Part shown: piece after piece, positions 54,100 to 62,339 of the stretch
Numbering within the stretch: position 1 is the first letter of the stretch
How the letters are laid out: each line of letters begins with the position of its first letter
Assembly (NCBI GenBank): GCA_015063795.1
Contig: SVTL01000010.1
Coordinates: forward strand, 21,944 to 85,943
DNA length: 64,000 nucleotides
Direction: 5' to 3'
Origin: Oscillospiraceae bacterium
Lineage (GTDB): Bacteria; Bacillota; Clostridia; Oscillospirales; CAG-272
Notes under the pieces: generated by a model
Told to the model about the DNA's origin: nothing
Databases searched by the model: none
What the model saw: the letters and a program-made list of their open reading frames with translations, nothing else
Position numbers and translations under genes: made by a program

Positions 54100-54128
54100 G
54101 GGATACCTCCGTAAACACACTTTTGACT

Positions 54129-54157
54129 ATGATATCACAGTTTCTTCAAATAAACAA
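54129..54157 (-). promoter_or_regulatory. Promoter of the SpoIID/LytB operon
   Basis: Minus-strand TTGTTT (54157-54152), 17 bp, TATCAT (54134-54129), 30 bp before the start codon. Confidence 0.5.
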
Positions 54158-54245
54158 CAGAAAACCGCAAATTTTTTATATTTTTTTACATTCGGGCTTA
54201 TATTCGTCTTTTTTCGGCATTTCCGGTTCGGCAAGATGTGCCGGC

Positions 54246-56483
54246 TCAATCCAGCGTGATCTGCAGCACATCGGGATTTTTCTCATCGAGAAGCGAGCCG
54301 GAGGCAGGGATCTTGGTCTTGCGGTACTTGCCGGGGTTGGCCACGCGCCCTTCAAAGGAGTCGTAGGCGCGGTCGATGACCTGCTTGCCCTTCAGCTTGA
54401 AGAGGATCGATCCCTGGGAGGAGCGTGTGGTCTTCAGCGGGATCAGCTCGGAGGAGAGCAGGATGGCGCGGTCGGCGGAGGAGAGGATCAGAATATCTTT
54501 GGCCGCTTCCTCAAACAGGACGGCGGCGATGGGGGAGGCGGAGGAGTAGGCACCCGTCAGCTTCTTGCGGTTGGTTTTGGTCTCGTAGGCTGTGACCGGG
54601 ACGCGGACGCCCTTGCCGTTGGCGAAGAGGAAGATGAAGCTCTCGTTTTCGTTGTATTTGGCCAGATTCTTCATGAAGACGACGTTTTCGCCCTCGTCCA
54701 TGCCCAGCTTGGCAGGCAAAAAGTCACCGAGAGAAGAGGCTTTCACGCACTCAAATTCGCTCACGCGGGTCTTGTACAGCTGAGCCTTGTCGGTGAAGAC
54801 CAGCAGCTCATCGGTGTTGTCCGCATCGTATTCCACGCGGCAGGCATCGCCCTCCTTGAACTTCTGCTCGTCGTTGCCGCGCAGGGAGGAGAAGGTGATC
54901 TTCTTGAAATAGCCCTCCTTGGACAGCACCAGGCGGACCTTGTAATTTTCCACCTCGTCCTCTTCCTCGTATTCCTCCAGATCCTCGTCGTAGATGAGGA
55001 GGGTACGGCGGGGCTTTGCATACTTTTTCTTGATCTCGATCAGCTGGGAGGCGATCAGAGCCTTCTGCTTCTTCTCGTCGGAGAGGATGTCCTCGATCTC
55101 GGCGATCTCCTTCTGCAGCGTTTCGATGTCCTGAATGCGGTCCATGATGTATTCGGCGTTCAGGTTGCGGAGCTTGATGTCGGCAACAAAGTTGGCCTGG
55201 ATCTCGTCGATGTCAAAGCCGGCCATCAGGTTGGGGATAACGTCCTTGTCGGCCTTGGTGTCGCGGACGATCTTGATGGCCTTGTCGATGTCGAGCAGGA
55301 TCTTGCCTAATCCCAGCAGCAGGTGGAGACGGTCCTTCTTCTTTTCCAGATCGAAGGAAAGCTCGCGCGTGATGCAGGACAGACGGAATTTGATCCATTC
55401 GGAGAGGATCTCGACGATGCCCATCTGACGGGGGGTGTTGTTGATGAGGATGTTGAAGTTGCAGCTGAACGAATCCTCCAGCGGCGTGAGCTTGAACAGC
55501 TTGCTCATCAGCTTGTCGGGATCCACGCCTCTGCGCAGGTCCAGCGTCAGCTTGAAGCCGCTCAGATCGATCTCGTCGCGGAAGTCGGTGATCTCCTTCA
55601 AGCGTCCCTCCTTGACCAGATCGGTGATGCGCTTCATGATCAGCTCGATGGAGGTGGAGTAGGGGATCTCCTTGATCTCGATGCAGTTTTCGTCCTTGTC
55701 GTATTCATAGCGGGAGCGGAGCGAGAAGGAGCCGGTGCCGGTTTCATAGATCTTCTTCAGCTGCTCGCGGTTGTAGATCAGCGAAGCGCCGGTGGAAAAG
55801 TCGGGGGCCTTGATGATGTCCAGCATCTTTTCGATGTCGGTCTTGGGGTTTTTCAGCAGCTGGACGGTACCGTCGCAGATCTCGGCCAGATTGAACGAGC
55901 AGATGTTGCTGGCCATGCCGACGGCAATGCCCAGATTGGGGGAAACGAGGATGTTGGGGAAGGAGGTGGGGAGCAGGGCAGGCTCCTTCATCTGGTTGTC
56001 GTAGTTGTCCACCATATCCACGGCGTTTTTGTCGATGCCGCGGAAGAGCTCGGCGCAGAAGGGATCCAGCTTGACCTCGGTGTAACGGGCGGCGGCATAG
56101 GCCATGTCGCGGCTGTATTGCTTACCGAAGCTTCCCTTCGAGTCAATGAAGGGATGCAGAAGCGCCTCGTTGCCTCTGGTGAGACGGACGAGGGTATCGT
56201 AGATGGTGGCGTCGCCGTGGGGATTGAGCTTCATGGTCTGACCGACCACGTTGGTGCTCTTGACCCGCGCACCGGTCAAAAGCCCCATTTTGTACATGGT
56301 ATACAGCAGCTTGCGGTGAGAGGGCTTGAAGCCGTCGATGTCGGGAATGGCGCGTGAGATGATGACGCTCATCACATACGGCATATAGTTTTTTTCGATC
56401 GTTTCGGTTATGGGCTGGTTGATGATCTCCGCTTCGGGCAGATCGGCAAAGATGTTTTCCTTGCGCGGCGTTTTTTTGGCCAT
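54246..56483 (-). CDS. Type IIA topoisomerase subunit A (ParC/GyrA-like)
   Basis: 745 residues. Breakage-reunion domain: RAIPDIDGFKPSHRKLLYTM, LNPHGDATIYD and the catalytic tyrosine Y134 in AARYTEV; coiled-coil gate near 420-480; then a C-terminal region with repeated strands like the GyrA pinwheel. Shorter and more divergent than GyrA, nearer to the second topo-A class of Clostridia. No subunit B gene adjoins it, contrary to the usual parE-parC pairing. Own promoter at 56517-56545; no clear terminator follows. Confidence 0.88.
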   Translation of the reverse strand: MAKKTPRKENIFADLPEAEIINQPITETIEKNYMPYVMSVIISRAIPDIDGFKPSHRKLLYTMYKMGLLTGARVKSTNVVGQTMKLNPHGDATIYDTLVRLTRGNEALLHPFIDSKGSFGKQYSRDMAYAAARYTEVKLDPFCAELFRGIDKNAVDMVDNYDNQMKEPALLPTSFPNILVSPNLGIAVGMASNICSFNLAEICDGTVQLLKNPKTDIEKMLDIIKAPDFSTGASLIYNREQLKKIYETGTGSFSLRSRYEYDKDENCIEIKEIPYSTSIELIMKRITDLVKEGRLKEITDFRDEIDLSGFKLTLDLRRGVDPDKLMSKLFKLTPLEDSFSCNFNILINNTPRQMGIVEILSEWIKFRLSCITRELSFDLEKKKDRLHLLLGLGKILLDIDKAIKIVRDTKADKDVIPNLMAGFDIDEIQANFVADIKLRNLNAEYIMDRIQDIETLQKEIAEIEDILSDEKKQKALIASQLIEIKKKYAKPRRTLLIYDEDLEEYEEEDEVENYKVRLVLSKEGYFKKITFSSLRGNDEQKFKEGDACRVEYDADNTDELLVFTDKAQLYKTRVSEFECVKASSLGDFLPAKLGMDEGENVVFMKNLAKYNENESFIFLFANGKGVRVPVTAYETKTNRKKLTGAYSSASPIAAVLFEEAAKDILILSSADRAILLSSELIPLKTTRSSQGSILFKLKGKQVIDRAYDSFEGRVANPGKYRKTKIPASGSLLDEKNPDVLQITLD

Positions 56484-56516
56484 GTTGTTGTCCTCGCTTC
56501 ACAAATTACATCCTTT

Positions 56517-56545
56517 ATTCTACAACAAAAGAGCAACTTTGTCAA
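56517..56545 (-). promoter_or_regulatory. Promoter of the topoisomerase A-like gene
   Basis: Minus-strand TTGACA (56545-56540), 17 bp, TAGAAT (56522-56517), 34 bp before the ATG. Confidence 0.85.
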
Positions 56546-56559
56546 GGAAGGAAAGAACA

Positions 56560-56588
56560 GCATATTTTTTGAACGTCTGCCATATACT
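56560..56588 (+). promoter_or_regulatory. Sigma-E-like sporulation promoter
   Basis: GCATATT (56560-56566), 14 bp, CATATACT (56581-56588): matches the sigma-E pattern (-35 K-M-ATATT, 14 bp, -10 CATACAHT) at all but one position. It is 42 bp before the lipoprotein start. Confidence 0.65.
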
Positions 56589-56630
56589 GTATGCAGAGGA
56601 AATTTTCAACAGAAACGAGGGAAAAAACGC

Positions 56631-57152
56631 TTGAAACAAAGGAAAAAAGCGCTTCTGCCGCTGCTGCTTTTCTGTCTGCTGCTTCTGCCCTTGACCGCCT
56701 CCTGCTCGCTTGAAAAAAGGAACAGCTTGTTTTACCAGGAGGGGGAGCTGACCGTCAGCGGGCGGTATGTGAAGAACGGCACCGAATACAGCGTTACCGT
56801 TGAAAAGGCGGCAAACGGAAGCGGAGAGGTGCTCTATCACTCGCCCGAAACGCTGAGCGGGATGCGGTTTGCCTGCTCTGAAAGCGGTGTAACGATGCTG
56901 TTTTGCGGCTTGTCTCTGCCACTGGGGGCCATCGAGCACGATGCGGCGATCCTGCTGTCGCTCTTTTCGCTGTCGGAGGAGCATCTTGGCTCGCTGACGG
57001 CGCAAAACGGGGAGATCGAGATGCGTTTTGACGGGGTGCGCGTCACCTTGGACAGCGAAAACGGACTCCCGCTCGCCTTTGAAAGCCGCCGCGGTGGGCG
57101 CGAGATCGTTTTTTATGTGGAGAGTCTGGAGCAGTCTGCGCCCGAGGCATAA
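56631..57152 (+). CDS. Lipoprotein with LolA-like features, probably sporulation-specific
   Basis: 173 residues from a TTG start with GAGG 10 bp upstream. Lipoprotein signal LLLPLTASC (Cys about 25). The mature part begins with a strand-rich EGELTVSGRYVKNGTEYSVTVEK, followed by SPETLSGMRF and a later GLPLAFESRR, a layout like LolA-fold lipoproteins. Germination lipoprotein GerS of Clostridioides difficile has this general layout, but I cannot claim orthology. The sigma-E-like promoter points to mother-cell expression. Single gene. Confidence 0.6.
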   Translation: MKQRKKALLPLLLFCLLLLPLTASCSLEKRNSLFYQEGELTVSGRYVKNGTEYSVTVEKAANGSGEVLYHSPETLSGMRFACSESGVTMLFCGLSLPLGAIEHDAAILLSLFSLSEEHLGSLTAQNGEIEMRFDGVRVTLDSENGLPLAFESRRGGREIVFYVESLEQSAPEA

Positions 57153-57208
57153 GCGGACGTGAAGCACCCGGTCGGGAATGAGCGGGCAAAGCGCCCGAAA
57201 CAAAAAAA

Positions 57209-57241
57209 AGAAAGAGTCTGCTTTTTTTGCAAACTCTTTCT
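57209..57241 (-). terminator. Terminator of the AbrB-family gene (bidirectional)
   Basis: GAAAGAGT and ACTCTTTC arms; an eight-base T-tract on the minus strand. Also lies downstream of the lipoprotein gene. Confidence 0.75.
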
Positions 57242-57252
57242 CGGTGCTTGAT

Positions 57253-57495
57253 TCAAAGCGCCTTCATTTTGTCCAGACAGCCGCGGCAGATCAGCTTGCC
57301 CTCGAACAGGACAAGATCGTCGATGTTGCCGCAGAACAGACAGCCCGGCTCATACTTTTTCAAGATCACCCGATTCCCGTCGGTGTAGATCTCAACGGCA
57401 TCCCCGTTCTGGATCCCCAGCGTGTTGCGGATCTCCTTTGGCAGGACAAAGCGGCCGAGTCCATCGATTTCCCGTACCATTCCCGTGGATTTCAT
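57253..57495 (-). CDS. AbrB-family transition-state regulator with C-terminal Cys pairs
   Basis: 80 residues. Residues about 1-48 are the swapped-hairpin AbrB DNA-binding domain (MVREIDGLGRFVLPKEIRNTLGI, then DGNRVILKKYEPG). The C-terminal part has CLFCG and CRGC, a CxxC-CxxC pattern likely to bind zinc, as in many clostridial AbrB/Abh proteins. Regulates entry into stationary phase and sporulation in related bacteria. A strong promoter lies at 57529-57557. Confidence 0.92.
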   Translation of the reverse strand: MKSTGMVREIDGLGRFVLPKEIRNTLGIQNGDAVEIYTDGNRVILKKYEPGCLFCGNIDDLVLFEGKLICRGCLDKMKAL

Positions 57496-57528
57496 CGTTT
57501 TCCCCCCCAGTCTCCCAATCGTTACCTA

Positions 57529-57557
57529 ATTATACCATTTTTGGTCAAAAAAGTCAA
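57529..57557 (-). promoter_or_regulatory. abrB-family gene promoter
   Basis: Minus-strand TTGACT (57557-57552), 17 bp, TATAAT (57534-57529). Confidence 0.85.
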
Positions 57558-57692
57558 TCATTGCCTTGAAAATGACACAAAAAGTTTACTTTCGGGAGGA
57601 TTCGACAAAATGAATGAAGAATCGATGGGAATATATCATGGCAATCGGGGCGAAAAGGGCGGCGCTTGTGTCGAAAAGGAGGGGAAAAGGTC

Positions 57693-57721
57693 TTGAAATC
57701 GGAGGGGGAATGTGGTATAAT
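57693..57721 (+). promoter_or_regulatory. Promoter of coaE operon
   Basis: TTGAAA (57693-57698), 17 bp, TATAAT (57716-57721), about 50 bp before the coaE ATG. Confidence 0.75.
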
Positions 57722-57772
57722 ATTACATTCAGAGAAAAAACAGCTGAACGAAGGTGAAAGGGGGCAGAGCGT

Positions 57773-58381
57773 ATGCTTCGCGTGGGTTTGACCGGCGGAA
57801 GCGGAAGCGGAAAGGGATACGTTTCTTCGCTCTTTGCGGAGGAGGGGATTCCTTCGCTGGATACCGACCGTCTGGCACGGGATGTTGTTGCTCCCGGAAG
57901 CGGCTGCTTACAGGAGCTGACCGAGGCGCTGGGTAGCGAGATCCTCTGTGAGGACGGATCGCTGGATCGCCGCAAAACGGCCGCTATCACCTTTGCCGAC
58001 AGCGAAAAATACAAGGCGCTGAACCGCATCACCCATCGGTATATTCTGGCCGAATGCCGCCGCTGGCTTGCTCAGAAGGAGCAGGAGGGCTGTATGGCGG
58101 CCATCATCGATGCTCCTCTGCTGGTGGAAAGCGGGCTTCACGCCGAGATGGATGAGATCGTGGCGGTGACCGCTCCTCTGTCTGTGCGGATTGAGCGGCT
58201 GAAGAAACGGGACGGTCTTGACGAGCAGGCCATCGCTCTGCGCCTGTCGCGGCAGAAGGAGGATGCGTTTTATCTCTCCTATGCCGACCATACCCTCGTC
58301 AACGACGGCGATGATCAAGCGCTCCGCCGTCAGATCGCACAGATCGCCGAAGAGTGGCGAAAGAAAGGAAGAAACGCGTGA
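57773..58381 (+). CDS. coaE: Dephospho-CoA kinase
   Basis: 202 residues, normal for CoaE, which phosphorylates dephospho-CoA in the last step of coenzyme A synthesis. P-loop GGSGSGKG at residues 8-15, DTDRLARDVV for substrate binding, DAPLLVESGL and the lid region RLSRQ. AAAGGGGGCAGAG precedes the ATG. Overlaps the lytic transglycosylase gene by 4 bp (GTGA). Confidence 0.95.
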   Translation: MLRVGLTGGSGSGKGYVSSLFAEEGIPSLDTDRLARDVVAPGSGCLQELTEALGSEILCEDGSLDRRKTAAITFADSEKYKALNRITHRYILAECRRWLAQKEQEGCMAAIIDAPLLVESGLHAEMDEIVAVTAPLSVRIERLKKRDGLDEQAIALRLSRQKEDAFYLSYADHTLVNDGDDQALRRQIAQIAEEWRKKGRNA

Positions 58382-58959
58382 AAATAGGACTCAAGCGCAG
58401 TCTGGCGCTGATATTGATCCTGGCGCTTTCGCTCGGCTTCGGCCTGGCTTATGAATCGATCTATCGGCATGTGGAGCTCTATCTGCACCCCAAGCCGGTC
58501 ACCATCGCCGACACCGTGGAAAGGTATTCGCTTTTGTACGGCGTGCCGCAGAACATCGTGTATGCGGTCATCAAGTGTGAGAGCGACTTTGTCACCGAGG
58601 CGCAGTCTCACAAAAACGCCCGCGGTCTGATGCAGATGACGCCCGATACCTTTGAATGGCTGCAGACCAGGACGGGCGAGGAATATGCGGTGGAGGCGCT
58701 GTACGATGCGGAGATCAGCATCAAGTACGGCACGCTCTACCTGTCCCTGCTGAAGGAGGAATTTCCGGTGTGGGAGACGGTGTACGCCGCCTACAACGCC
58801 GGTCCCAACCGTGTGCGGGAGTGGCTGAAGAATGAGACGATCGGTCACGGCGGCATTTTGTACAACATCCCCTACAAGGAAACAAGAAACTATGTCAAAA
58901 AGGTGGTCAAAACCGCCGAGCTGTATACAAAACTGTATGATGAGGAAAACGCGGCATGA
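58378..58959 (+). CDS. SLT-domain lytic transglycosylase
   Basis: 193 residues from a GTG with AGGA 8 bp upstream. An uncleaved signal anchor (about 5-24) is followed by a Slt70-type catalytic domain: IVYAVIKCESDF with catalytic E68, GLMQMTPDT, YAAYNAGPNRVREW and the conserved NYVKKV end. It cuts peptidoglycan glycan strands outside the membrane. Translationally coupled at both ends (GTGA with coaE, ATGA with prfA). Confidence 0.93.
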   Translation: MKIGLKRSLALILILALSLGFGLAYESIYRHVELYLHPKPVTIADTVERYSLLYGVPQNIVYAVIKCESDFVTEAQSHKNARGLMQMTPDTFEWLQTRTGEEYAVEALYDAEISIKYGTLYLSLLKEEFPVWETVYAAYNAGPNRVREWLKNETIGHGGILYNIPYKETRNYVKKVVKTAELYTKLYDEENAA

Positions 58960-60029
58960 TTGAAAAGCTGGAGGAAGCCGAAAAGCGGTTTGAGGAGATC
59001 AATGCTCTTCTTGCCGACCCTGCCTCGGTGCAGGACCAGGAGAACTATAAAAAGCAGATGAAGGAGCAGAAAAAGCTGACTCCCATCATCGAAAAATACC
59101 GTGAATACCGCGCGTGCGCCTCTCTTTTGGAGGAAACAAAGGAGATGCTGGGCGAAAAACAAGATCCCGACTTCAAGGCGATGCTGGAGGAGGAGTACGT
59201 TGCGGGCAAGGACAAGCTGGCCTCGCTGGAGGAGGAGCTGAAGATCCTGCTTCTTCCGCGGGATGAGAACGACGACAAGAACGTCATCGTGGAGATCCGC
59301 GGCGGTGCGGGCGGCGATGAGGCGGCGCTGTTTGCGGCCAGACTTTACCGTATGTACACCATGTACGCCGAAAAAATGAAGTGGAAAACCGAGCTGATGA
59401 ACGTCAACGAGACGGGGCTGGGCGGTATGAAGGAGGTTTCCTTTATGCTGATCGGCGATGCCGCGTATTCCAAGCTCAAGTTTGAGAGCGGTGTCCATCG
59501 CGTTCAGCGCGTTCCCGAAACCGAGGCATCGGGGCGGATCCATACCTCCACAGTCACCGTGGCGGTGCTTCCCGAGGTGGAGGACGTGGAGATCGAGATC
59601 AATCCCGCCGACATCAAGGTGGAGTCCATCAAGAGCTCGGGCGCGGGCGGCCAGCACGTCAACAAGACCGAGTCGGCCGTGCGGATGACGCACAAGCCCA
59701 GCGGCATCGTCATCGAGTGCCAGGAGGAGCGGAGCCAGTTCAAAAACCGCGATAAGGCCATGAAGATGCTGAAGGCCAAGCTGTTTGAGATCAAGCAGAC
59801 CGAGCAGAACGAGCGGATCGCCAAGGAGCGGAAAACGCAGGTGGGAACCGGTGACCGCAGCGAGCGCATCCGTACCTATAATTTTCCACAGGGGCGCGTG
59901 ACCGATCACCGCATCGGCATGACGCTGTACAGCTTAGAAAACTTCCTCGACGGTGATATGCAGGAGATGATCGATTCGCTGATCGCCTTTGACACCGCCG
60001 AAAAGCTGAAAAGTGGGGAAGTGGGATAA
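58956..60029 (+). CDS. prfA: Peptide chain release factor 1
   Basis: 357 residues. Recognises UAA and UAG and releases the finished peptide. GGQ at residues 231-233 within SGAGGQHVNKTESAVR, and the stop-codon reading tripeptide P-x-T (PET, in RVPETEASGRIH), which distinguishes RF1 from RF2. Starts inside the transglycosylase stop codon. prmC, which methylates the GGQ glutamine and often follows prfA, is missing from the expected place. Confidence 0.97.
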   Translation: MIEKLEEAEKRFEEINALLADPASVQDQENYKKQMKEQKKLTPIIEKYREYRACASLLEETKEMLGEKQDPDFKAMLEEEYVAGKDKLASLEEELKILLLPRDENDDKNVIVEIRGGAGGDEAALFAARLYRMYTMYAEKMKWKTELMNVNETGLGGMKEVSFMLIGDAAYSKLKFESGVHRVQRVPETEASGRIHTSTVTVAVLPEVEDVEIEINPADIKVESIKSSGAGGQHVNKTESAVRMTHKPSGIVIECQEERSQFKNRDKAMKMLKAKLFEIKQTEQNERIAKERKTQVGTGDRSERIRTYNFPQGRVTDHRIGMTLYSLENFLDGDMQEMIDSLIAFDTAEKLKSGEVG

Positions 60030-60110
60030 AAGGATCACCTTTGACCGCGAGGACATGAAACGGTGTACAAAGGCGTTTCAGAATTGTTATATTATAATAG
60101 GAGGAAAAGG

Positions 60111-60416
60111 ATGCGACACCATATATCTAACACGATAATTAGTATTATAATATGTATTGCTGTAGTCCCAATAATATTATTAGAATATTTTTGTTTTGTT
60201 TGGTTTTGGGGCGGAGCCGACGTTTTCAACTTGTTTTTAACGCCGATATTTTATGCTGTTTACTTAATAATAGGTTTAATATTGCTCAAAAAAATCAAGA
60301 AAAAACATTTGAATATATTCTTGACGCTTTTACTTGTTGTAATCTTACCGATAATAACGATGATTACGGTATATTTTTTCGCCTTTTTATTTGGAATTAA
60401 TATAGAAATTGCATAG
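60111..60416 (+). CDS. Small AT-rich membrane protein, unknown
   Basis: 101 residues, about three hydrophobic helices (about 8-28, 38-60 and 68-95), basic at the N-terminus and in KKIKKKHL. The start at 60111 has GGAGG 6 bp upstream; the open frame begins earlier without a ribosome binding site. Base composition differs sharply from the neighbours (34 G or C in 120 bases at 60121-60240, about 28 percent, against clearly GC-rich prfA and sua5), which suggests acquisition from elsewhere. Function unknown. Confidence 0.6.
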   Translation: MRHHISNTIISIIICIAVVPIILLEYFCFVWFWGGADVFNLFLTPIFYAVYLIIGLILLKKIKKKHLNIFLTLLLVVILPIITMITVYFFAFLFGINIEIA

Positions 60417-60530
60417 CGTTTCGAAAGTGAACCCAAAGTTCAGACAAAAAATAAAATTTTAAATGCTTAGATAAAGTAGCCAATCTAGAAAATACATATA
60501 TAAATTACAGGAAGAAAAACAAAAGAAGCC

Positions 60531-61565
60531 ATGGAAATAACCGAACAGAAGCAAACGCTCCTTCTCACCGAGAGGGAAGAGGATATACAAAAGGCGGCCG
60601 CGATCCTGAAGAAGGGCGGTCTTGTGGTCTTTCCCACCGAGACGGTCTACGGCCTGGGCGGATCGGCTGAAAACCGCGAGGCGGTGGACGGCATCTTCCG
60701 CGCCAAGGGACGCCCGTCGGACAATCCGCTGATCGTGCACATTGCCGACATCGGTGACGCGGAGCGTTACGCCTATCCCTCGCCGCTGTTTTATACGCTG
60801 GCCGAGCGTTTTATGCCCGGTCCGCTGACGGTGATCCTGCCGAAAAAGGATATTTTACCCGACAACGTCACCGGCGGACTTGACACGGTGGCTCTGCGTA
60901 TGCCGTCCAACGAAACGGCGCGCCGTCTGATCGCTACGGCGGGTGTGGGCATTGCCGCGCCCTCGGCCAACATCTCCGGACGTCCCAGCACCACCTCTTT
61001 TCGCTATGTGAAGGAGGATATGCAGGGAAGAGTGGACGCCATCATCGACGGCGGCGATTGCGCCATCGGTCTGGAATCTACCGTCATCCGCGTGGACGGC
61101 GGCACCATCACGCTTCTCCGCCCGGGCAAGATCACAGTGGAGGAGCTGTCTGCCTTTGCCGATCGCGTGGAGGTGGACAAGGCGGTCTACCGTCTGTTGT
61201 CCGACGGTGAAAAGCCGCTGGCTCCCGGTATGAAGTACAAGCATTATGCACCGAAGGCGCAGGTGATCCTGCTGGAGGGGAGCGAGGAGGCGATCGCTGC
61301 CTTTTTTGCCGCCCATGCAGGGGATGCGAGAGTTGGCATTCTCTGCTTTGACGAGGATCTGCCGCTGGAGGGCGCCAAGGTCCTGACGCTGGGAAGATGC
61401 GATGACCGCGATGCCCATGCCAGACGTCTGTTCACCGCCCTGCGGGATTTCGACACGATGGATGTGGATACCGTCTATGCCCGTCTGCCCGAAAAAAGCG
61501 GTCTCGGACTTGCGCTGTACAACCGCATGACCAAGGCGGCCGGATTTGCGATTTTGCAGGTGTAA
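60531..61565 (+). CDS. L-threonylcarbamoyladenylate synthase (Sua5/YwlC type)
   Basis: 344 residues: YrdC-type catalytic domain (about 10-205, with VVFPTETVYGLG, KGRPSDNPLIVHI, GPLTVIL, APSANISG and STVI) plus the C-terminal Sua5 domain (about 215-344, GMKYKHYAPKAQV). Makes threonylcarbamoyl-AMP for the t6A modification of ANN-decoding tRNAs. Shine-Dalgarno (AGGAAG) is weak and distant. The gene normally follows prfA/prmC in Firmicutes. Confidence 0.95.
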   Translation: MEITEQKQTLLLTEREEDIQKAAAILKKGGLVVFPTETVYGLGGSAENREAVDGIFRAKGRPSDNPLIVHIADIGDAERYAYPSPLFYTLAERFMPGPLTVILPKKDILPDNVTGGLDTVALRMPSNETARRLIATAGVGIAAPSANISGRPSTTSFRYVKEDMQGRVDAIIDGGDCAIGLESTVIRVDGGTITLLRPGKITVEELSAFADRVEVDKAVYRLLSDGEKPLAPGMKYKHYAPKAQVILLEGSEEAIAAFFAAHAGDARVGILCFDEDLPLEGAKVLTLGRCDDRDAHARRLFTALRDFDTMDVDTVYARLPEKSGLGLALYNRMTKAAGFAILQV

Positions 61566-61654
61566 AAAGCTGTTTTTGTGCATATTGCATAAAAATCGGC
61601 TGAAAATATCGTAAAATTTCTACGTGAAAAGTTTTTGTTATTTTGTGAAAACTC

Positions 61655-61683
61655 TTGTCATATAAGGATATTTGTGATACAAT
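61655..61683 (+). promoter_or_regulatory. Promoter of the S10 ribosomal-protein operon
   Basis: TTGTCA (61655-61660), 17 bp, TACAAT (61678-61683). Confidence 0.75.
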
Positions 61684-61689
61684 TGTAAG

Positions 61690-61920
61690 GCATGGTGTGC
61701 GAAGAAGCGAAAGGTTGCCGCGTGAATGCTGCGTTTTCGCGGGTAATTTTCGTGGAGTATGTCCGAGAGAACTCGGGCGAACAGCAGAAACCGGAGACCT
61801 GCCTGCGCTTCTTAAGCTGATTTTTGCCGCCTCGGCGGACAAAGTCTTTTTTTAAGACGGCGAAAAGAAACGCACGGCACAGTGTTCGGGGAAATCGCCC
61901 CATTTTTAAAGAATTTTTTA
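61690..61920 (+). ncRNA. Structured 5' leader of the S10 operon
   Basis: About 245 nt from the likely start site to rpsJ with no credible coding frame. Local hairpins: GTCCGAG-AGAA-CTCGGGC (61761-61778), CCGCC-TC-GGCGG (61827-61838) and GTCTT/AAGAC around a T-rich loop just after. Probably an autoregulatory leader; the ligand is not identified. Confidence 0.55.
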
Positions 61921-61935
61921 AAGGAGGCTAATGCA

Positions 61936-62247
61936 ATGGCAGCAAACGAAAAACTCAGGATCAGACTTAAGAGCTATGATCACACGCTGATCGATCAGGC
62001 AGCTGAGAAGGTTGTTGAAACCGCAAAGAGACACGGCACCAAGGTTTCCGGCCCCATCCCGCTCCCGACCGAGAAAGAGATCATCACCATTCTCCGCGCT
62101 GTTCACAAGTATAAGGACAGCCGCGAGCAGTTTGAGTCGAAAACGCACAAGAGACTGATCGACGTGATCAAACCCTCGCAGGAAACCATCAAGGCGATCA
62201 CGACTCTCGAGCTCCCCGCGGGCGTTGAGATCGAGATAAAAATGTAA
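61936..62247 (+). CDS. rpsJ: 30S ribosomal protein S10
   Basis: 103 residues, standard length, with [30 protein letters not shown] and the C-terminal [11 protein letters not shown]. Also the NusE partner in antitermination in general. Start at 61936 after AAGGAGG; an ATG at 61931 is in another frame. First gene of the S10 cluster. Confidence 0.98.
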   Translation: MAANEKLRIRLKSYDHTLIDQAAEKVVETAKRHGTKVSGPIPLPTEKEIITILRAVHKYKDSREQFESKTHKRLIDVIKPSQETIKAITTLELPAGVEIEIKM

Positions 62248-62339
62248 TCTTCCTTAAATATAAGGAGATTGCAACCGACGGGTCATGTTGGCTACCGTAA
62301 AGAAAGCCAACCAATAACCAAACAGGAGGAATTTTCAAG

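Noticed and set aside
54170..54245. Frameshifted tail of the topoisomerase A-like protein
   Set aside because: A shifted frame after the stop codon reads about 23 charged residues, but the annotated C-terminus is plausible and no homolog comparison was possible.
61690..61920. tRNA or known riboswitch in the S10 leader
   Set aside because: No cloverleaf, anticodon arm or CCA end can be drawn, and no sequence signature of a metabolite riboswitch is present.
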